Shown piece by piece: positions 28,096 to 37,217 of a DNA stretch of 64,000 bases (within the stretch, counting starts at the first letter, position 1; every line of letters begins with the position of its first letter). Origin of the DNA: Rebecca billardiae RCC1528 (lineage: Eukaryota > Haptophyta). A model generated the notes under the pieces. The model was not told the DNA's origin and searched no databases. It saw only the letters and a list, made by a program, of their open reading frames with translations. The stretch is from positions 434,001 through 498,000 of the forward strand of contig OZ251224.1 in assembly GCA_965240325.2 (NCBI GenBank), written 5' to 3'. A program made the translations under genes and the position numbers.

Positions 28096-28917
28096 CCTTG
28101 ACCCTGCATACGTAACCAATGCCTGGATGCGGCAGGCGCATACTTATATATGATGCAGACACTCCTTGTTGGGATTTTCTCGTCGTCGTAGAACATGTTG
28201 CAGCCCACAGCAGGCTGCCGTGGGGCACAGCAGGCAGCGACCAGAAGCAGGCGAGTGCGCGAGATGGATATCGCGCCACGCCGTAAGATCCCAGCGCGTT
28301 GGCACGAAAGCGGCTGCGAAACAGGCGGCACACAGCTGAAAGCAGCGCAGCTGAAAATCGAGCTCGGCTGGCTCGCCAAGCAGCCGGTGCGGGTGAAAAG
28401 CCGAGATCGAATCTGACGAGGCGGAAGCTTCGGCGAGCCCGCTCTTTGGCGAGCGGATACTGCAGCTTCGTCGCCTGGCTGCAGCAGATGAGTAGACGAA
28501 AGCCAATCGATGAGCTGGAATATTGCTGGACGACGACCGCCGAGTTTGTAGTCATTGATGAATCAAAGCTGCTGCTTGTATGATGCTTGATGGCGGAGAT
28601 GGTGAGCGCTCGTGGTGACTGCTCCGTTGTCAGCATGATGGCGGCCGGATTATTTGTATCCGCCATGATGCTGTATGCGCGCGCGAACAAGTATAGCGCT
28701 TCACCAGCAGTGGGCCAGCTCGGCTGGAGGCGTACGGGGTACCGAGGTAAGCGGCTGCAGCAAGCGCGTTCGCGAGGGTGCGTTATTGACCTCGATGAGA
28801 GCCAACAGGTTCGCCCTGTACCTGTACGACGCTAGCGGGCAAAGTCGATCGGCGGCGGGTGGTATGGCCACGTACTTCTCGCCAGCGGACACAATCGATT
28901 ATATTGTGCCAATAACA

Positions 28918-28918
28918 C

Positions 28919-28958
<40 letters not shown>

Positions 28959-28991
28959 CCACGTCTGTTAATCATATATATATATATATAG
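28918..28991. repeat. (AC)n-(AT)n compound microsatellite
   Basis: An AC run (about 28918-28941), an AT run (28942-28958) and a second AT run (28975-28990) follow one another. Confidence 0.9.
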
Positions 28992-29155
28992 TAGCCGAGT
29001 AGTATTGAGTTACTGCGACGCGCCATCGCCCCGATCCCGCGCATCTGCTACCGAATCCGATGTCTAGCCCTGATGCCCCTACGGGCCCTAGGCCCTACCA
29101 CGGGGCGAGTCTCATCATTGTCATCATGTCCGGTATGTAGCGCAGTCAGTCATCA

Positions 29156-30337
29156 TCATGATGATCTGAGTGCCGATGATGATGCTGTCGTAGTGATGAG
29201 CCCGCCGGTCGGCGGCGTCGCGACTATGCTCGCCAGAACTGGCGCCATGAACAAGGGATTGCCATCAACCTTGCGCCCTTCGTCGGCGATCGACCAGAAG
29301 CCCAGGCCGCGCGGCCTGGCGCGCGCTGGCAGTGCTGCGTACGCAGCCGCCAGCTCGCGCGGGCTGACATAGAGCGCAGCGTGCTCACCAGGCGCTGCCC
29401 AGCCATTCGCAAAGCCGAGGACGAGCCGCGAGCGCGGCACGCGCACACGGGTCGAGCGGCACTCCACCTCCGGGTCCGCGCCAAACTCGACCTCCCAGCC
29501 GGTAGCCAGCCCGTCCACGACGCTGGCGAGGATGTGAGAGAGCGCCGTGCCGCGCGCGCGCATGCAGCGCGCGCCGCTCCACGACTCATACAGCTGCGTG
29601 AAGACCCACGCGAATGTCGGCGCAGAGCTGTCCGCAAGGGGCGTGCTGCCGTACCTCGCGAGTAGGAACGCGTAGCTGTTGCGCCCCGCGTACCCGAAGT
29701 GCACATCGGGCGGGCAGCCGAGCGGCGGCTGCAGCGCACTGCGGTTGAACTCTGACGTGTCTGCGCTCAGGTACGACTGTGGCGGGGCGAGGGAGACGAG
29801 GTAGCCGTACTGCCGCGCGCGCACGCTCAATCGCCCCATGGTGTGTAGGCATGCGACGCTCAGAGTGTTTCTCTCCACCCACACGGCGCGCGAGGGCGCG
29901 CGTGCGTCACTGCCCTCCAGGTCCCAGTCAAAGCCATCAAACAGCGGCACGCCCGCCTCGCCCGCCGCCACGTTCCACTGGTGGAGCGCGTCGAACCAGG
30001 CGTCGGCGGAGACCACGCCGTCGGGAATGTGGGGCGCATTCCAGCCGCCAATTGAGAGCATATGCACCGGCGCGAGGCCCTCCACGCGCAGAGAGGCCTG
30101 CATCGCGCGCACGCACGCCAGCTGGGGTCCGCCCAGGACCGCAGGCTGCTGCGTGGAGTTCAGCGCGAGGTTGACGGCAAACCAGATGAGTACGTTCACG
30201 CCACCGCGCACCGCACGGGCGATCTGCTCGTCGCACTCCGCCCAGCTCGCGTAGCCGACGACAAGCCGTTCAGGAAGCCGGTGCGGACGGCCGTCCACCA
30301 TCGTGGGAGGTGACTTCGACTGTGCCTTCATCGTCAT
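29156..30337 (-). CDS. Glycoside hydrolase family 18-like protein
   Basis: A 393-residue single-exon protein starting at the ATG at 30337. The TIM-barrel signatures of GH18 are present: a first strand VVGYASWAE, strand 3 with LSIGGWN (SxGG motif, residues 94-100) and strand 4 with DGFDWDLE (DxxDxDxE, residues 134-141; the last Glu is the catalytic acid). Later strands include LVSLAPPQSYL and FAWVFTQLYESW. GH18 members cleave chitin or related beta-1,4 glycans by substrate-assisted catalysis, and some are non-catalytic lectins; here the catalytic Asp and Glu are retained. No signal peptide is visible at this start, so either the enzyme is intracellular or a 5' exon is missing. Confidence 0.75.
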   Translation of the reverse strand: MTMKAQSKSPPTMVDGRPHRLPERLVVGYASWAECDEQIARAVRGGVNVLIWFAVNLALNSTQQPAVLGGPQLACVRAMQASLRVEGLAPVHMLSIGGWNAPHIPDGVVSADAWFDALHQWNVAAGEAGVPLFDGFDWDLEGSDARAPSRAVWVERNTLSVACLHTMGRLSVRARQYGYLVSLAPPQSYLSADTSEFNRSALQPPLGCPPDVHFGYAGRNSYAFLLARYGSTPLADSSAPTFAWVFTQLYESWSGARCMRARGTALSHILASVVDGLATGWEVEFGADPEVECRSTRVRVPRSRLVLGFANGWAAPGEHAALYVSPRELAAAYAALPARARPRGLGFWSIADEGRKVDGNPLFMAPVLASIVATPPTGGLITTTASSSALRSS

Positions 30338-30425
30338 CACTTTGTTTATTAAATAATTAACTTTCGGCGCTCAGATGGGACCGGTGTCGATGAGGTTGAT
30401 CCCGACTGCTATTTTCGCTTCAGGT

Positions 30426-30458
30426 ACAGTTTACTAAGAATAAGAGACGCACACAGCT
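30426..30458 (+). repeat. Dispersed 33-bp repeat, copy 2
   Basis: Identical to 4591-4623 over 33 bp. It extends into AGGCAGGCGAGAT, which is shared with copy 3 at 31029-31059. Confidence 0.85.
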
Positions 30459-30554
30459 CAGGCAGGCGAGATCGACGCCCGCCAACTGTCACCGCCCATG
30501 AAGCCGTCGCCGATGGTAGCGCCGCCGGAAAAATTCGTTCAGCCGTCCGCCTGC

Positions 30555-30611
30555 AGGGCTGGAGGCTTCGGCCGCCAGCCTGATCACCCGGAGCCCGTTA
30601 TAAAGGGGAAT
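30555..30611 (+). repeat. 57-bp hairpin element, copy 1
   Basis: Identical to 63136-63192. It contains GGCTGG-A-GGC-TTCG-GCC-G-CCAGCC, a stem of nine pairs with one mismatch and a UUCG-type tetraloop, followed by GATCACCC and TTATAAAGGGG. Confidence 0.85.
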
Positions 30612-30693
30612 TTTAACAATCGACGACTATATATATTTAACGACGTGGCAGCATCGGACAAGCGTCAGGCTCAGAGTGCAACAGACACATAGA

Positions 30694-31038
30694 ATGCGTC
30701 CGCGCCTTCCGTCCAGGTCAGACAGTGCGCCACCCGCAGCCCTGCCCCCCTACGGGAGCGGGGCCGGGATGGAGCACCGCGTCGGCCTGGGGCACGCGGC
30801 GGCGACGGCAGATGCCGCCGCGGCCGAGCGCCTTCCGGAGCACTTGGATGAGGGTGAGGTCGTAGTCGATGTCGCCGCCCGCCGACCTAGCGGCGAGCAG
30901 CTCCGGCAAGCGGCAGCCGCGGCTGTCGCCCCCGTGCGCCCGCGTGGGCGCCTGGATGAGGATGAGGTCGTAGTACGCGTCGCCGCGCGCCGGCCAAGCG
31001 GCGCGCAGCTGCAGAATATATCTACAGTAGTTTACTAA
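30694..31038 (+). CDS. Hypothetical small protein with a duplicated 22-residue unit
   Basis: A 114-residue frame starting at the ATG at 30694. Residues about 53-75 (LDEGEVVVDVAARRPSGEQL) and about 87-109 (LDEDEVVVRVAARRPSGAQL) are near-identical units separated by an Ala-rich linker, so the protein or its DNA duplicated internally. No family is recognised. It sits between two direct copies of the dispersed repeat (30426 and 31029), which suggests it belongs to a repeat unit. Confidence 0.35.
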   Translation: MRPRLPSRSDSAPPAALPPYGSGAGMEHRVGLGHAAATADAAAAERLPEHLDEGEVVVDVAARRPSGEQLRQAAAAAVAPVRPRGRLDEDEVVVRVAARRPSGAQLQNISTVVY

Positions 31039-31059
31039 GAATAAGAGACGCACACAGCT
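31029..31059 (+). repeat. Dispersed repeat, copy 3
   Basis: Matches copies 1 and 2 from AGTTTACTAAG to ACACAGCT, then AGGCAGGCGAGAT as in copy 2. It overlaps the 3' end of the small hypothetical frame. Confidence 0.8.
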
Positions 31060-31515
31060 AAGGCAGGCGAGATTACGTACAGTACTGTCCGGACTAAGGC
31101 GACAGACACTGACTAGTGACTAGATGCTGTCCACCGCGGCAGGACCCTGGGCCAACGGCTGGCCCCGGAGCAGCAGAACCTTCCTGCAGTAGACGTAGTA
31201 CCTGCGCTAGAATCTCGCGGAGCCGGTGCTGTTAAGCGTTGCCCTCTGCTGCGGCTGCTGCCAACCCTGACCCCTGGTTCCACCGCGATGTGACGGTGTG
31301 ACCGGGCTGCTGCGCTCATCCCTCGTGCGTGATTGCATGTGAGCACGCGCGCTGCAGCTGCAGGCAGTCAGAAGTCATGGCAGGCTCCAAGCCTCGAGCA
31401 GGTGACGCCTGTTGCGTGCTCGCAGCTGCCGGCGCCGTCCGCCCACCTGCTCACCTGCGCGGCGGGCGGGGCGCACAGCGGCACAGCCCGGGCGGGGCGC
31501 ATGCGCGTGCTGCCC
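31039..31515. other. Intergenic, no gene seen
   Basis: This lies between the small hypothetical frame and the 3' end of the sterol methyltransferase gene. Short frames here do not look like proteins. Confidence 0.4.
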
Positions 31516-32625
31516 CTACGGCTTCGTCCACACCATCATCACTGCGCCGTGCACGATGCCGAGGCGGCCAGCGTTGGTGAAGTCGGTGGTGGGGTGGATG
31601 ATGCACTCCTCGAAGAAGTCGGAGAACGACTTGGGCAGCAGGTGCACGTACTCCGCCGCCTTCACGAGGTTGAGCACGAGCTTGGACGAGAGCACGTCGT
31701 GGATGTACGTGCGCTCGAAGCAGTTGTACCACTGCTGCGCGGGCGGCGCGCACAGGTCGACCTCCTCGACCATCACGAGGCCGGCCTTCTTCGCGGCGTC
31801 GCGGAAGGCCTGCGCGGGCCAGAGCGGCGGCATGCACGTGCTGTGCGAGATGTTGTCCACGTAGTACTTGTGCTGCTTGTTGGTCGGGTCGTACTTGTCG
31901 GTCACGATGATCTCGTACGACGCGAGCCGGCCGCCCGGCTTCATCACGCGCGCCGCCTCGGAGACGGCGGTCTGCAAGTCGGCGGAGTACTTGAGGCAGT
32001 ACACGCCGAACACCTTGTCAAAGGTGTTCGCCTCGAAGGGCATCTTGTGGTAGTTCCCCTGCACGATCACGCACCTGTCCTGCAGGCCCGCCTTCTTGAT
32101 GCGCTCGTTGCCGCCCACGATCTCGGCGTTCGACATCGTCAGGCCGGTCACGCCCGCGCCCGAGATCTTGGCGACCTGCCGTCCGATCTCGCCGTAGCCG
32201 CAGCCAAACTCGAGGATCTTGTCGCCCGCGCCCGCCTGCAGGAACTTCACCATCGTGTGGTGGAACTCGTCGTGCGACTCCTTTCGGCTCTTCCCCTTTG
32301 CCATCGGCACAAAGTGCCAGAACGGCCCGCTGGTGAGCGTGATGAGCTCAGACATGAGCTCGTAGTAGTTGCACACGCCGGTGCAGTAGTCACCCGTCTT
32401 ATGTCCCACCTCGAGCGCCTCGCGGTGCCCCTTCATGAAGGTGGCAAAGTCGAAGTTGCGGTAGCGCACCAGGAACGCAATCAGCGACGAAATGCCCTGA
32501 TCGTCCACGTCGGTGAAGAGGCCCTTGAAGCTCGCGGCGATCGGGCCCACGACGGGCACGCATGCGATCATGTCGATCGCTGAAGACAGCACCGAAGTGA
32601 CGAACGAAAAGGCGCTGGACAGCAT
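31516..32625 (-). CDS. Sterol C-24 methyltransferase-like enzyme
   Basis: A 369-residue single-exon protein starting at the ATG at 32625. A hydrophobic N-terminus (about 1-35) could anchor it to the ER. The SAM-binding motif I is ILEFGCGYGEIGRQVA, with GVTGLTMSNAEI after it. Motif II is FDKVFGVYCLKYSADL and motif III is RVMKPGGRLASYEIIVTDKYDP, closely following the ERG6/SMT layout, and a C-terminal sterol-methyltransferase domain follows. SMTs alkylate the sterol side chain at C-24 using S-adenosylmethionine. The canonical sterol-binding YExGWG motif is not clear here and the glycine loop is GCGYGE instead of GCGVGG, so this is a divergent member and its exact sterol substrate is uncertain. 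Confidence 0.75.
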   Translation of the reverse strand: MLSSAFSFVTSVLSSAIDMIACVPVVGPIAASFKGLFTDVDDQGISSLIAFLVRYRNFDFATFMKGHREALEVGHKTGDYCTGVCNYYELMSELITLTSGPFWHFVPMAKGKSRKESHDEFHHTMVKFLQAGAGDKILEFGCGYGEIGRQVAKISGAGVTGLTMSNAEIVGGNERIKKAGLQDRCVIVQGNYHKMPFEANTFDKVFGVYCLKYSADLQTAVSEAARVMKPGGRLASYEIIVTDKYDPTNKQHKYYVDNISHSTCMPPLWPAQAFRDAAKKAGLVMVEEVDLCAPPAQQWYNCFERTYIHDVLSSKLVLNLVKAAEYVHLLPKSFSDFFEECIIHPTTDFTNAGRLGIVHGAVMMVWTKP

Positions 32626-33235
32626 GGCTGGTGAGCAGCAGCGTGTGCGTGCGGTCCCAGTCGTGCACCGCCACGGACGAACGAATCCCGCTTGATGCAG
32701 GGTCCTGTACATGTGTGCCCCTTTGCGCCCAGGACGTTGGCCCCCGCGCCGGACAGGGTAGGTACCCGGACACATGCTGCGCCGGGCCGCCGGCCTTTCA
32801 ATTTCTCCCAGCAGGACCGGGTCCGGTTGGCCGGAAAAAAGAAATGGCGCAATAATAATGACGGCTCACTCAGGAGCAGCCTAGGTCTCTAGTCTGAGCG
32901 CTGATCCTGTGGCATGCGCCACGACGTTGAATAATAGAATGCCACACTCTGACGGTGAAGTCTGGTCGTTGAAGGCTGATGACGGTGAAGTCTGGTCGTT
33001 GAAGCCTGATGAGGCTTCAGCATGAGACTGAGTCCAGCTCGGGTCGGCTGCGGACTGGCGGTCCTGACAGCGCCGCTCGGCAGCTGGCGGCTGGCCCGTC
33101 ACCATGATGAGGCGTGCAGCACGTGTACGCCATGGAGACCGTCGGTGCGGTCCGCTCGTCCGTGTCGACATCAGCGACGATCCAGCAGCTCCAGGTTTGA
33201 CAACGCCACATGACTGCCGGACGCCGAGTCACAGA
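32626..33235. other. Intergenic with a short tandem duplication
   Basis: The 5' flank of the methyltransferase and the 3' flank of the HPP gene. About 30 bp (TGACGGTGAAGTCTGGTCGT and following bases) are tandemly duplicated at 32950-33010. No gene. Confidence 0.5.
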
Positions 33236-34012
33236 TCAGGCGCTGGCAAGCGAGCCGCCCATGTAACGTCTCCGCGCCGCCTGCACGAGGCGCATCCATG
33301 CGAACGCGAACGGCACGAGGACTGCATGCCCACTGATTGCCGGGAAGACCAGTGCACGAACACTCGGCAACCCTCCTCGGGCGGAGTCCAGGTACAGCAT
33401 CCCGAGCGCTGCGCACGGCGGGTAGAGAGCGGGATGAGAGTAGAGCGCATGGTTTGCAGCCAGCATGGAACCCATCGCCACGCAGCACGTGACGCCGCGC
33501 TCCAGCCACACGGGCAGCGAGGCGAAGGCGACGAGTTGCGCGCTGATCAGAGCAAGTGCCGTACCCGTTGCGATGGTCCGAAGCTGTGGTAATTCAGGCG
33601 CGCCGAAGAGCAAGATGGCGGCCGAGGCGTATGGAGGTGCGAAAAACCGCTCGCCAGTGCACTGCTCGATGTAGCACAGCATCGCAATACCGATCCCCGC
33701 GCCCAGAGCGCGCAGCGCGAGTTCAAGTGCCACGGGAACAGTGATTCTCGACGTGTTCTGTGGCACAGGCGCCTTGGCCGGCGCATTGCCCCCGCGGGCA
33801 CTGTCTGGATTGCCGCGGCTGCCATTGCTGCCAAACGCGCACATCGCGATGCAGGCTGCACTCCGGCCTGGTCCAGGCGGGAGCGTCCTGCAGCCAGGCC
33901 CATGCGAGGCGCCGCATGCTCTGGGGATGAGCGCGGCAGCTGTCGCGCCCGTCCCGTGGAATGGCACACCGAGCGTCGTCAGCACGGAAAGCATCAGGAC
34001 GGACGACACCAT
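33236..34012 (-). CDS. HPP-family integral membrane protein
   Basis: A 258-residue protein starting at the ATG at 34012; the frame is open further upstream without another ATG. Hydrophobic helices lie at about 92-115, 126-137, 145-170, 173-190, 196-210 and 222-245. The family signatures are FAPPYASAAILLFGAPELPQ (the PPxxASxxLLF motif) and HPALYPPCAALGML (HPP-like region after the third helix). Bacterial and plastid HPP proteins have about four helices, and plant members have been linked to nitrite transport into plastids. That would fit an alga also carrying GSIII, but the transport role here is inference. Confidence 0.65.
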   Translation of the reverse strand: MVSSVLMLSVLTTLGVPFHGTGATAAALIPRACGASHGPGCRTLPPGPGRSAACIAMCAFGSNGSRGNPDSARGGNAPAKAPVPQNTSRITVPVALELALRALGAGIGIAMLCYIEQCTGERFFAPPYASAAILLFGAPELPQLRTIATGTALALISAQLVAFASLPVWLERGVTCCVAMGSMLAANHALYSHPALYPPCAALGMLYLDSARGGLPSVRALVFPAISGHAVLVPFAFAWMRLVQAARRRYMGGSLASA

Positions 34013-34183
34013 GATGACTCCGCCGAGCGCGAATCCCGCCCGGCGACTCCGCGAGTGACGACGACGTCGCGTGAGAAAAATAGTGAATGGCGCGTCTGGA
34101 CGAAAATGGAGGACTGAAATCTCCCGACGAACTCCGCAGTGCTTCCGTTACACGTTCCAACCGGTGCCAGGGCGAGCACAGCG
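34013..34183. promoter_or_regulatory. Shared divergent promoter region
   Basis: 171 bp separate the start of the minus-strand HPP gene and the start of the plus-strand Dpy-30 gene. No recognisable core element. Confidence 0.4.
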
Positions 34184-34465
34184 ATGCCGGCCAACCCGCA
34201 AGCGCAAGTTCAGGCGGCGCGACTCGAGGCCGTGCGCGCACTCGACGGGGTGAACGCAGCGGTTCTTTCGCACTCATCCGAGGAGGCTCTGGATGACCCG
34301 AACGTGCGCCTCCAAGCTGCGCTTGACTGGAGCCTCGAGCAGCTCGCACTCCAGCGGCCTGAGGACCCAGTGGAGGCCCTGGCCGGCCTGCTCCGAAAGT
34401 ACAACGTGGAGACGCGCAAGGCCGCCATGGGCATTTCGACGGCTAACACGCGCAGAATCGGATAA
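34184..34465 (+). CDS. Dpy-30 motif protein
   Basis: A 93-residue protein starting MPANPQAQVQ. Residues about 45-72 (ALDWSLEQLALQRPEDPVEALAGLLRKYN) fit the Dpy-30/RIIa dimerisation motif: two short helices with the conserved R-P-x-D-P link. Such domains dock amphipathic helices in radial-spoke and other axonemal complexes and in COMPASS histone methyltransferases. A flagellar use is likely in a flagellate alga but cannot be told from sequence. The N-terminal helix and short basic tail are unassigned. Confidence 0.65.
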   Translation: MPANPQAQVQAARLEAVRALDGVNAAVLSHSSEEALDDPNVRLQAALDWSLEQLALQRPEDPVEALAGLLRKYNVETRKAAMGISTANTRRIG

Positions 34466-35562
34466 AATGTGGCCCATCTTGTCATCTGCCACTCGTGAGC
34501 GGTCACGCCACTCTTTTTCAGGCATCCACGTTCTGGCTTTCTCACGCACATGATCAACAGCGTGCACCGCCACCTACAGCGACGACGTATCGGGGAGCGG
34601 CCTGGCGATGATTAAAGGCGCAGCTTACATTTACAAAGGCGCCAAGCTGCCCATGGATGTTGGAGTCATACTTGGACGATTGAGACATTCGAGTCTGATG
34701 GACCGTGACGGTGAAGTACCGTAGCTTCGGACCGTGTGGTATTTAGATCAGTATTCAAGTGCCAGTGAGACAGACCGGTCGGGATGGCACACCGGGCGGA
34801 CGGGCCGGGTGGCTGACTTTCTGAAGGCTCTGAGTCTTAGCAGCCGCACTCTAAGTGCTTGCGACTCAGACTCAGAATTTGAGAATTTCAAGCTAGACTA
34901 TAAGTAGACAGACTGCTAATCAGACCGTGAGTGCACTTACGGTACTGACACTGACAGACTCAATGAGGACTTCCCGCGCCATAGCAAGGCCAGCCAGCCC
35001 GACTACTCTAACTACTGTAGCCCGAGAGGCCCGGGCACTTAGCCCGGGAGGGCTGCCGGCCCGCGCGTGACGTCTGCCGGCGATTGCTCAGCGAAGCCGC
35101 AGTCAAACTACTAAACGCTGAATGCACGGTCTTCGGCCAGCAGGCGCAGCCGTCAGGCGTCACGGGTCGGATGGGTGTTATCATCGCGGACTGCCAGTAA
35201 CAGCCAGTTACCGACTTTCACGGCGTGAGCGGTGAGGAACCCGGTGAGGCGGCGCACGGCACTTACAAGGCGCCGTGCCCGACCGTGCCCGCTTGTCGGT
35301 CGACCGGCACCGTGCCCGGCCGGTTGCGATTCTTTCTGAGCCACGGCCGCAGGCCGAGCCACGGCCGCAGGCCGATCTCCAGATCATGTCTGAATGCCCG
35401 ACTGCCGGGCACGCCGGACGCGGCGTCAGAATCGACAGAAACTTCGCCCCGTCTTCAGCTGAAGGCCGCCCAGGCGCGGGATTCGCGAACCAAAGTTGCT
35501 GGATGCCGTCGTTGCCAAATTCCTTCCAGGCGCTGAGTTCTTCCGCTGCCGCCCTGGCCGCC
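34466..35562. other. Long intergenic stretch
   Basis: No convincing gene. It contains a short tandem duplication (GAGCCACGGCCGCAGGCC twice, about 35338-35375) and lower-GC DNA at 34600-35000. Confidence 0.4.
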
Positions 35563-36393
35563 ATGGCTCACGTCCGCCTCGTCCTCGCGGCCGTCCTCGC
35601 GGTCGCGCCAGCCGTTTGCGATTTGGCTGGCGCGACCACGCTGTCCTGCTCCGAACGGTCCTCGTGCGAAAGTTGTACTGCCGATAATCGCGGAGATGAC
35701 CTGGACAGCGTGTGCTCATGGTGCTACTCCAGTCGCACTTGCTCCCTTGCATACTCAAAGTCCCGCCCAAATGCGGGCGACTGGGCTAGGGGCCCCGGAA
35801 AGTGTCCGGAGCAGCAGTGGACTCTGAGCCCGGGTGCGTGCAAATGCAGGCCTGACCTGTACAGGGACTGCGCTTCATGCACGGCGCATAGCGCGTGCGT
35901 GTGGGTGAAAAACGCCGCGACGACTGTGAGCGTTCGGGCGAACATTCTTGGCGCCGAAACCAGCACGACGAGTCACCAGGACTGGAGCAGCTCATGCTGG
36001 GAGGGTGATGGCTTTGGAGGGCCTTACTTTGATCAGCTGGTAAGTCGACGGTTGCAATGCAGCCTCAACGTCCGCGCACCAAAAACGTTTCTTCACCGTG
36101 CGCGCCCACCCCGCGCGTGCCCGCAGGACATCAAGTGCGAGTCCCTCCGGCTCCACACAAATACGTCGTCGGGCCATTGGTGCTGGGGGCAATGTCGCAT
36201 CAACACCGCGGGGTTTGCCTCGCTTGTACTCGCAGTGGCCATCATCGGGGTGGGGATGCTGGTGGTGTCTGTCATCTACGCCAGGCGAATGCTGTGCGCC
36301 GCACAGACCGAGTCCCGTCGGCGGCGGAGTGGCACCGGGGAGTCACGTGGCGGAACTGCTGGCGGCAAGACGTTGCTGGCACACACTGTGTGA
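35563..36393 (+). CDS. Secreted-type membrane protein with PSI-like cysteine module
   Basis: Exons 35563-36039 and 36127-36393 (intron 87 bp, donor GTAAGT, acceptor GCAG, phase 0) give 247 residues. The intron length is a multiple of three and open, so it could also be retained. MAHVRLVLAAVLAVAPAVC is a clear signal peptide. The Cys pattern CSERSSCESCTADN...CSWCYSSRTC resembles the plexin-semaphorin-integrin fold; a second Cys-rich module (CRPDLYRDCASCTAHSACVW) repeats the theme. A single membrane helix (FASLVLAVAIIGVGMLVVSVIYA) and a short basic cytoplasmic tail end the protein. It is a type I surface protein of unknown ligand. Confidence 0.65.
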   Translation: MAHVRLVLAAVLAVAPAVCDLAGATTLSCSERSSCESCTADNRGDDLDSVCSWCYSSRTCSLAYSKSRPNAGDWARGPGKCPEQQWTLSPGACKCRPDLYRDCASCTAHSACVWVKNAATTVSVRANILGAETSTTSHQDWSSSCWEGDGFGGPYFDQLVSRRLQCSLNVRAPKTFLHRARPPRACPQDIKCESLRLHTNTSSGHWCWGQCRINTAGFASLVLAVAIIGVGMLVVSVIYARRMLCAAQTESRRRRSGTGESRGGTAGGKTLLAHTV

Positions 36394-37217
36394 CGTGACA
36401 CGTGGCATGAAGAATGCTCAGCAGTACACGCGTGTGGAACTTTGAAGCTTTTATTTCAGGGTGCCAGTTATTAGTAGTCGTGATAATCTTAATCAATATA
36501 TTATAATCAGCTCGCATAATAAGCCCGCTTGCCACTCTGTATAAATGGAAGTTCCCGGACTCCCGGGAGCGACCGGAGCAGACTATAGAGTCAGTGACTG
36601 ACTCTGCGCGGTCAAATTATACCGGAATCCAAATAATCTGTTATGTCGTAGTCGCCCGAAGCGGACACGGGCGACACGGCCAGGACTCAAGCGATAGTAC
36701 GACAATTTTGCCAGTGGCATTCGGCCCATTAAGCCATTTGGCGGGCGCAACACCGCAACACAGCCCAGGAGTCAGGACCACTACTGGTCACGGGTGGTCA
36801 GCAGACTGCAAGTGACTGCTGAGTGAGTGTCCAACTAATGACCGTCACGGACTGGACGGGACTGGTCGGACCGTAGCTATCAATCAATATCGGATGGAGG
36901 GCCAGGAGCCCGACTCGTTCGACTACCCGTTGGTTAATGCGCACACACGATTCTGAGTGGCAGCTCAATATTCATCATCATCGGAGTGCAGTCATGCGGC
37001 TACAAGTACAAACCCGCATCATCCGCTGCGGACGTTCTGATAATGAATATTGCGATACGACCCTTCATCATAATATATATATATATATATATGACCGCGT
37101 TCCGCGGTCTTTTTCCGTAGAACGAACGTAGTTCGGGGCCCGCGGCGCACCCTCCGTCGGCTGCTGTGTCAGTCTGACATGTGTAACAGTTCGCCTGAGC
37201 TGCCACCGCCAACTCAG
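36394..37217. other. Intergenic, AT-richer
   Basis: No gene. It includes an AT microsatellite at about 37072-37092 directly followed by a hairpin plus T-tract (37093-37114). Confidence 0.45.
37093..37114 (+). terminator. Hairpin plus T5, intrinsic-terminator-like
   Basis: GACCGCG-TTC-CGCGGTC is a perfect 7-bp stem with a 3-nt loop, followed at once by TTTTT. In a nuclear genome this could stop RNA polymerase III or be chance. No RNA gene was recognised upstream of it. Confidence 0.3.

Larger units (their letters stand above)
30338..30693. other. Intergenic carrying two repeat-family copies
   Basis: The 5' flank of the GH18-like gene. It includes repeat copies at 30426-30458 and 30555-30611, and AT-rich DNA at 30615-30640. 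Confidence 0.5.
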
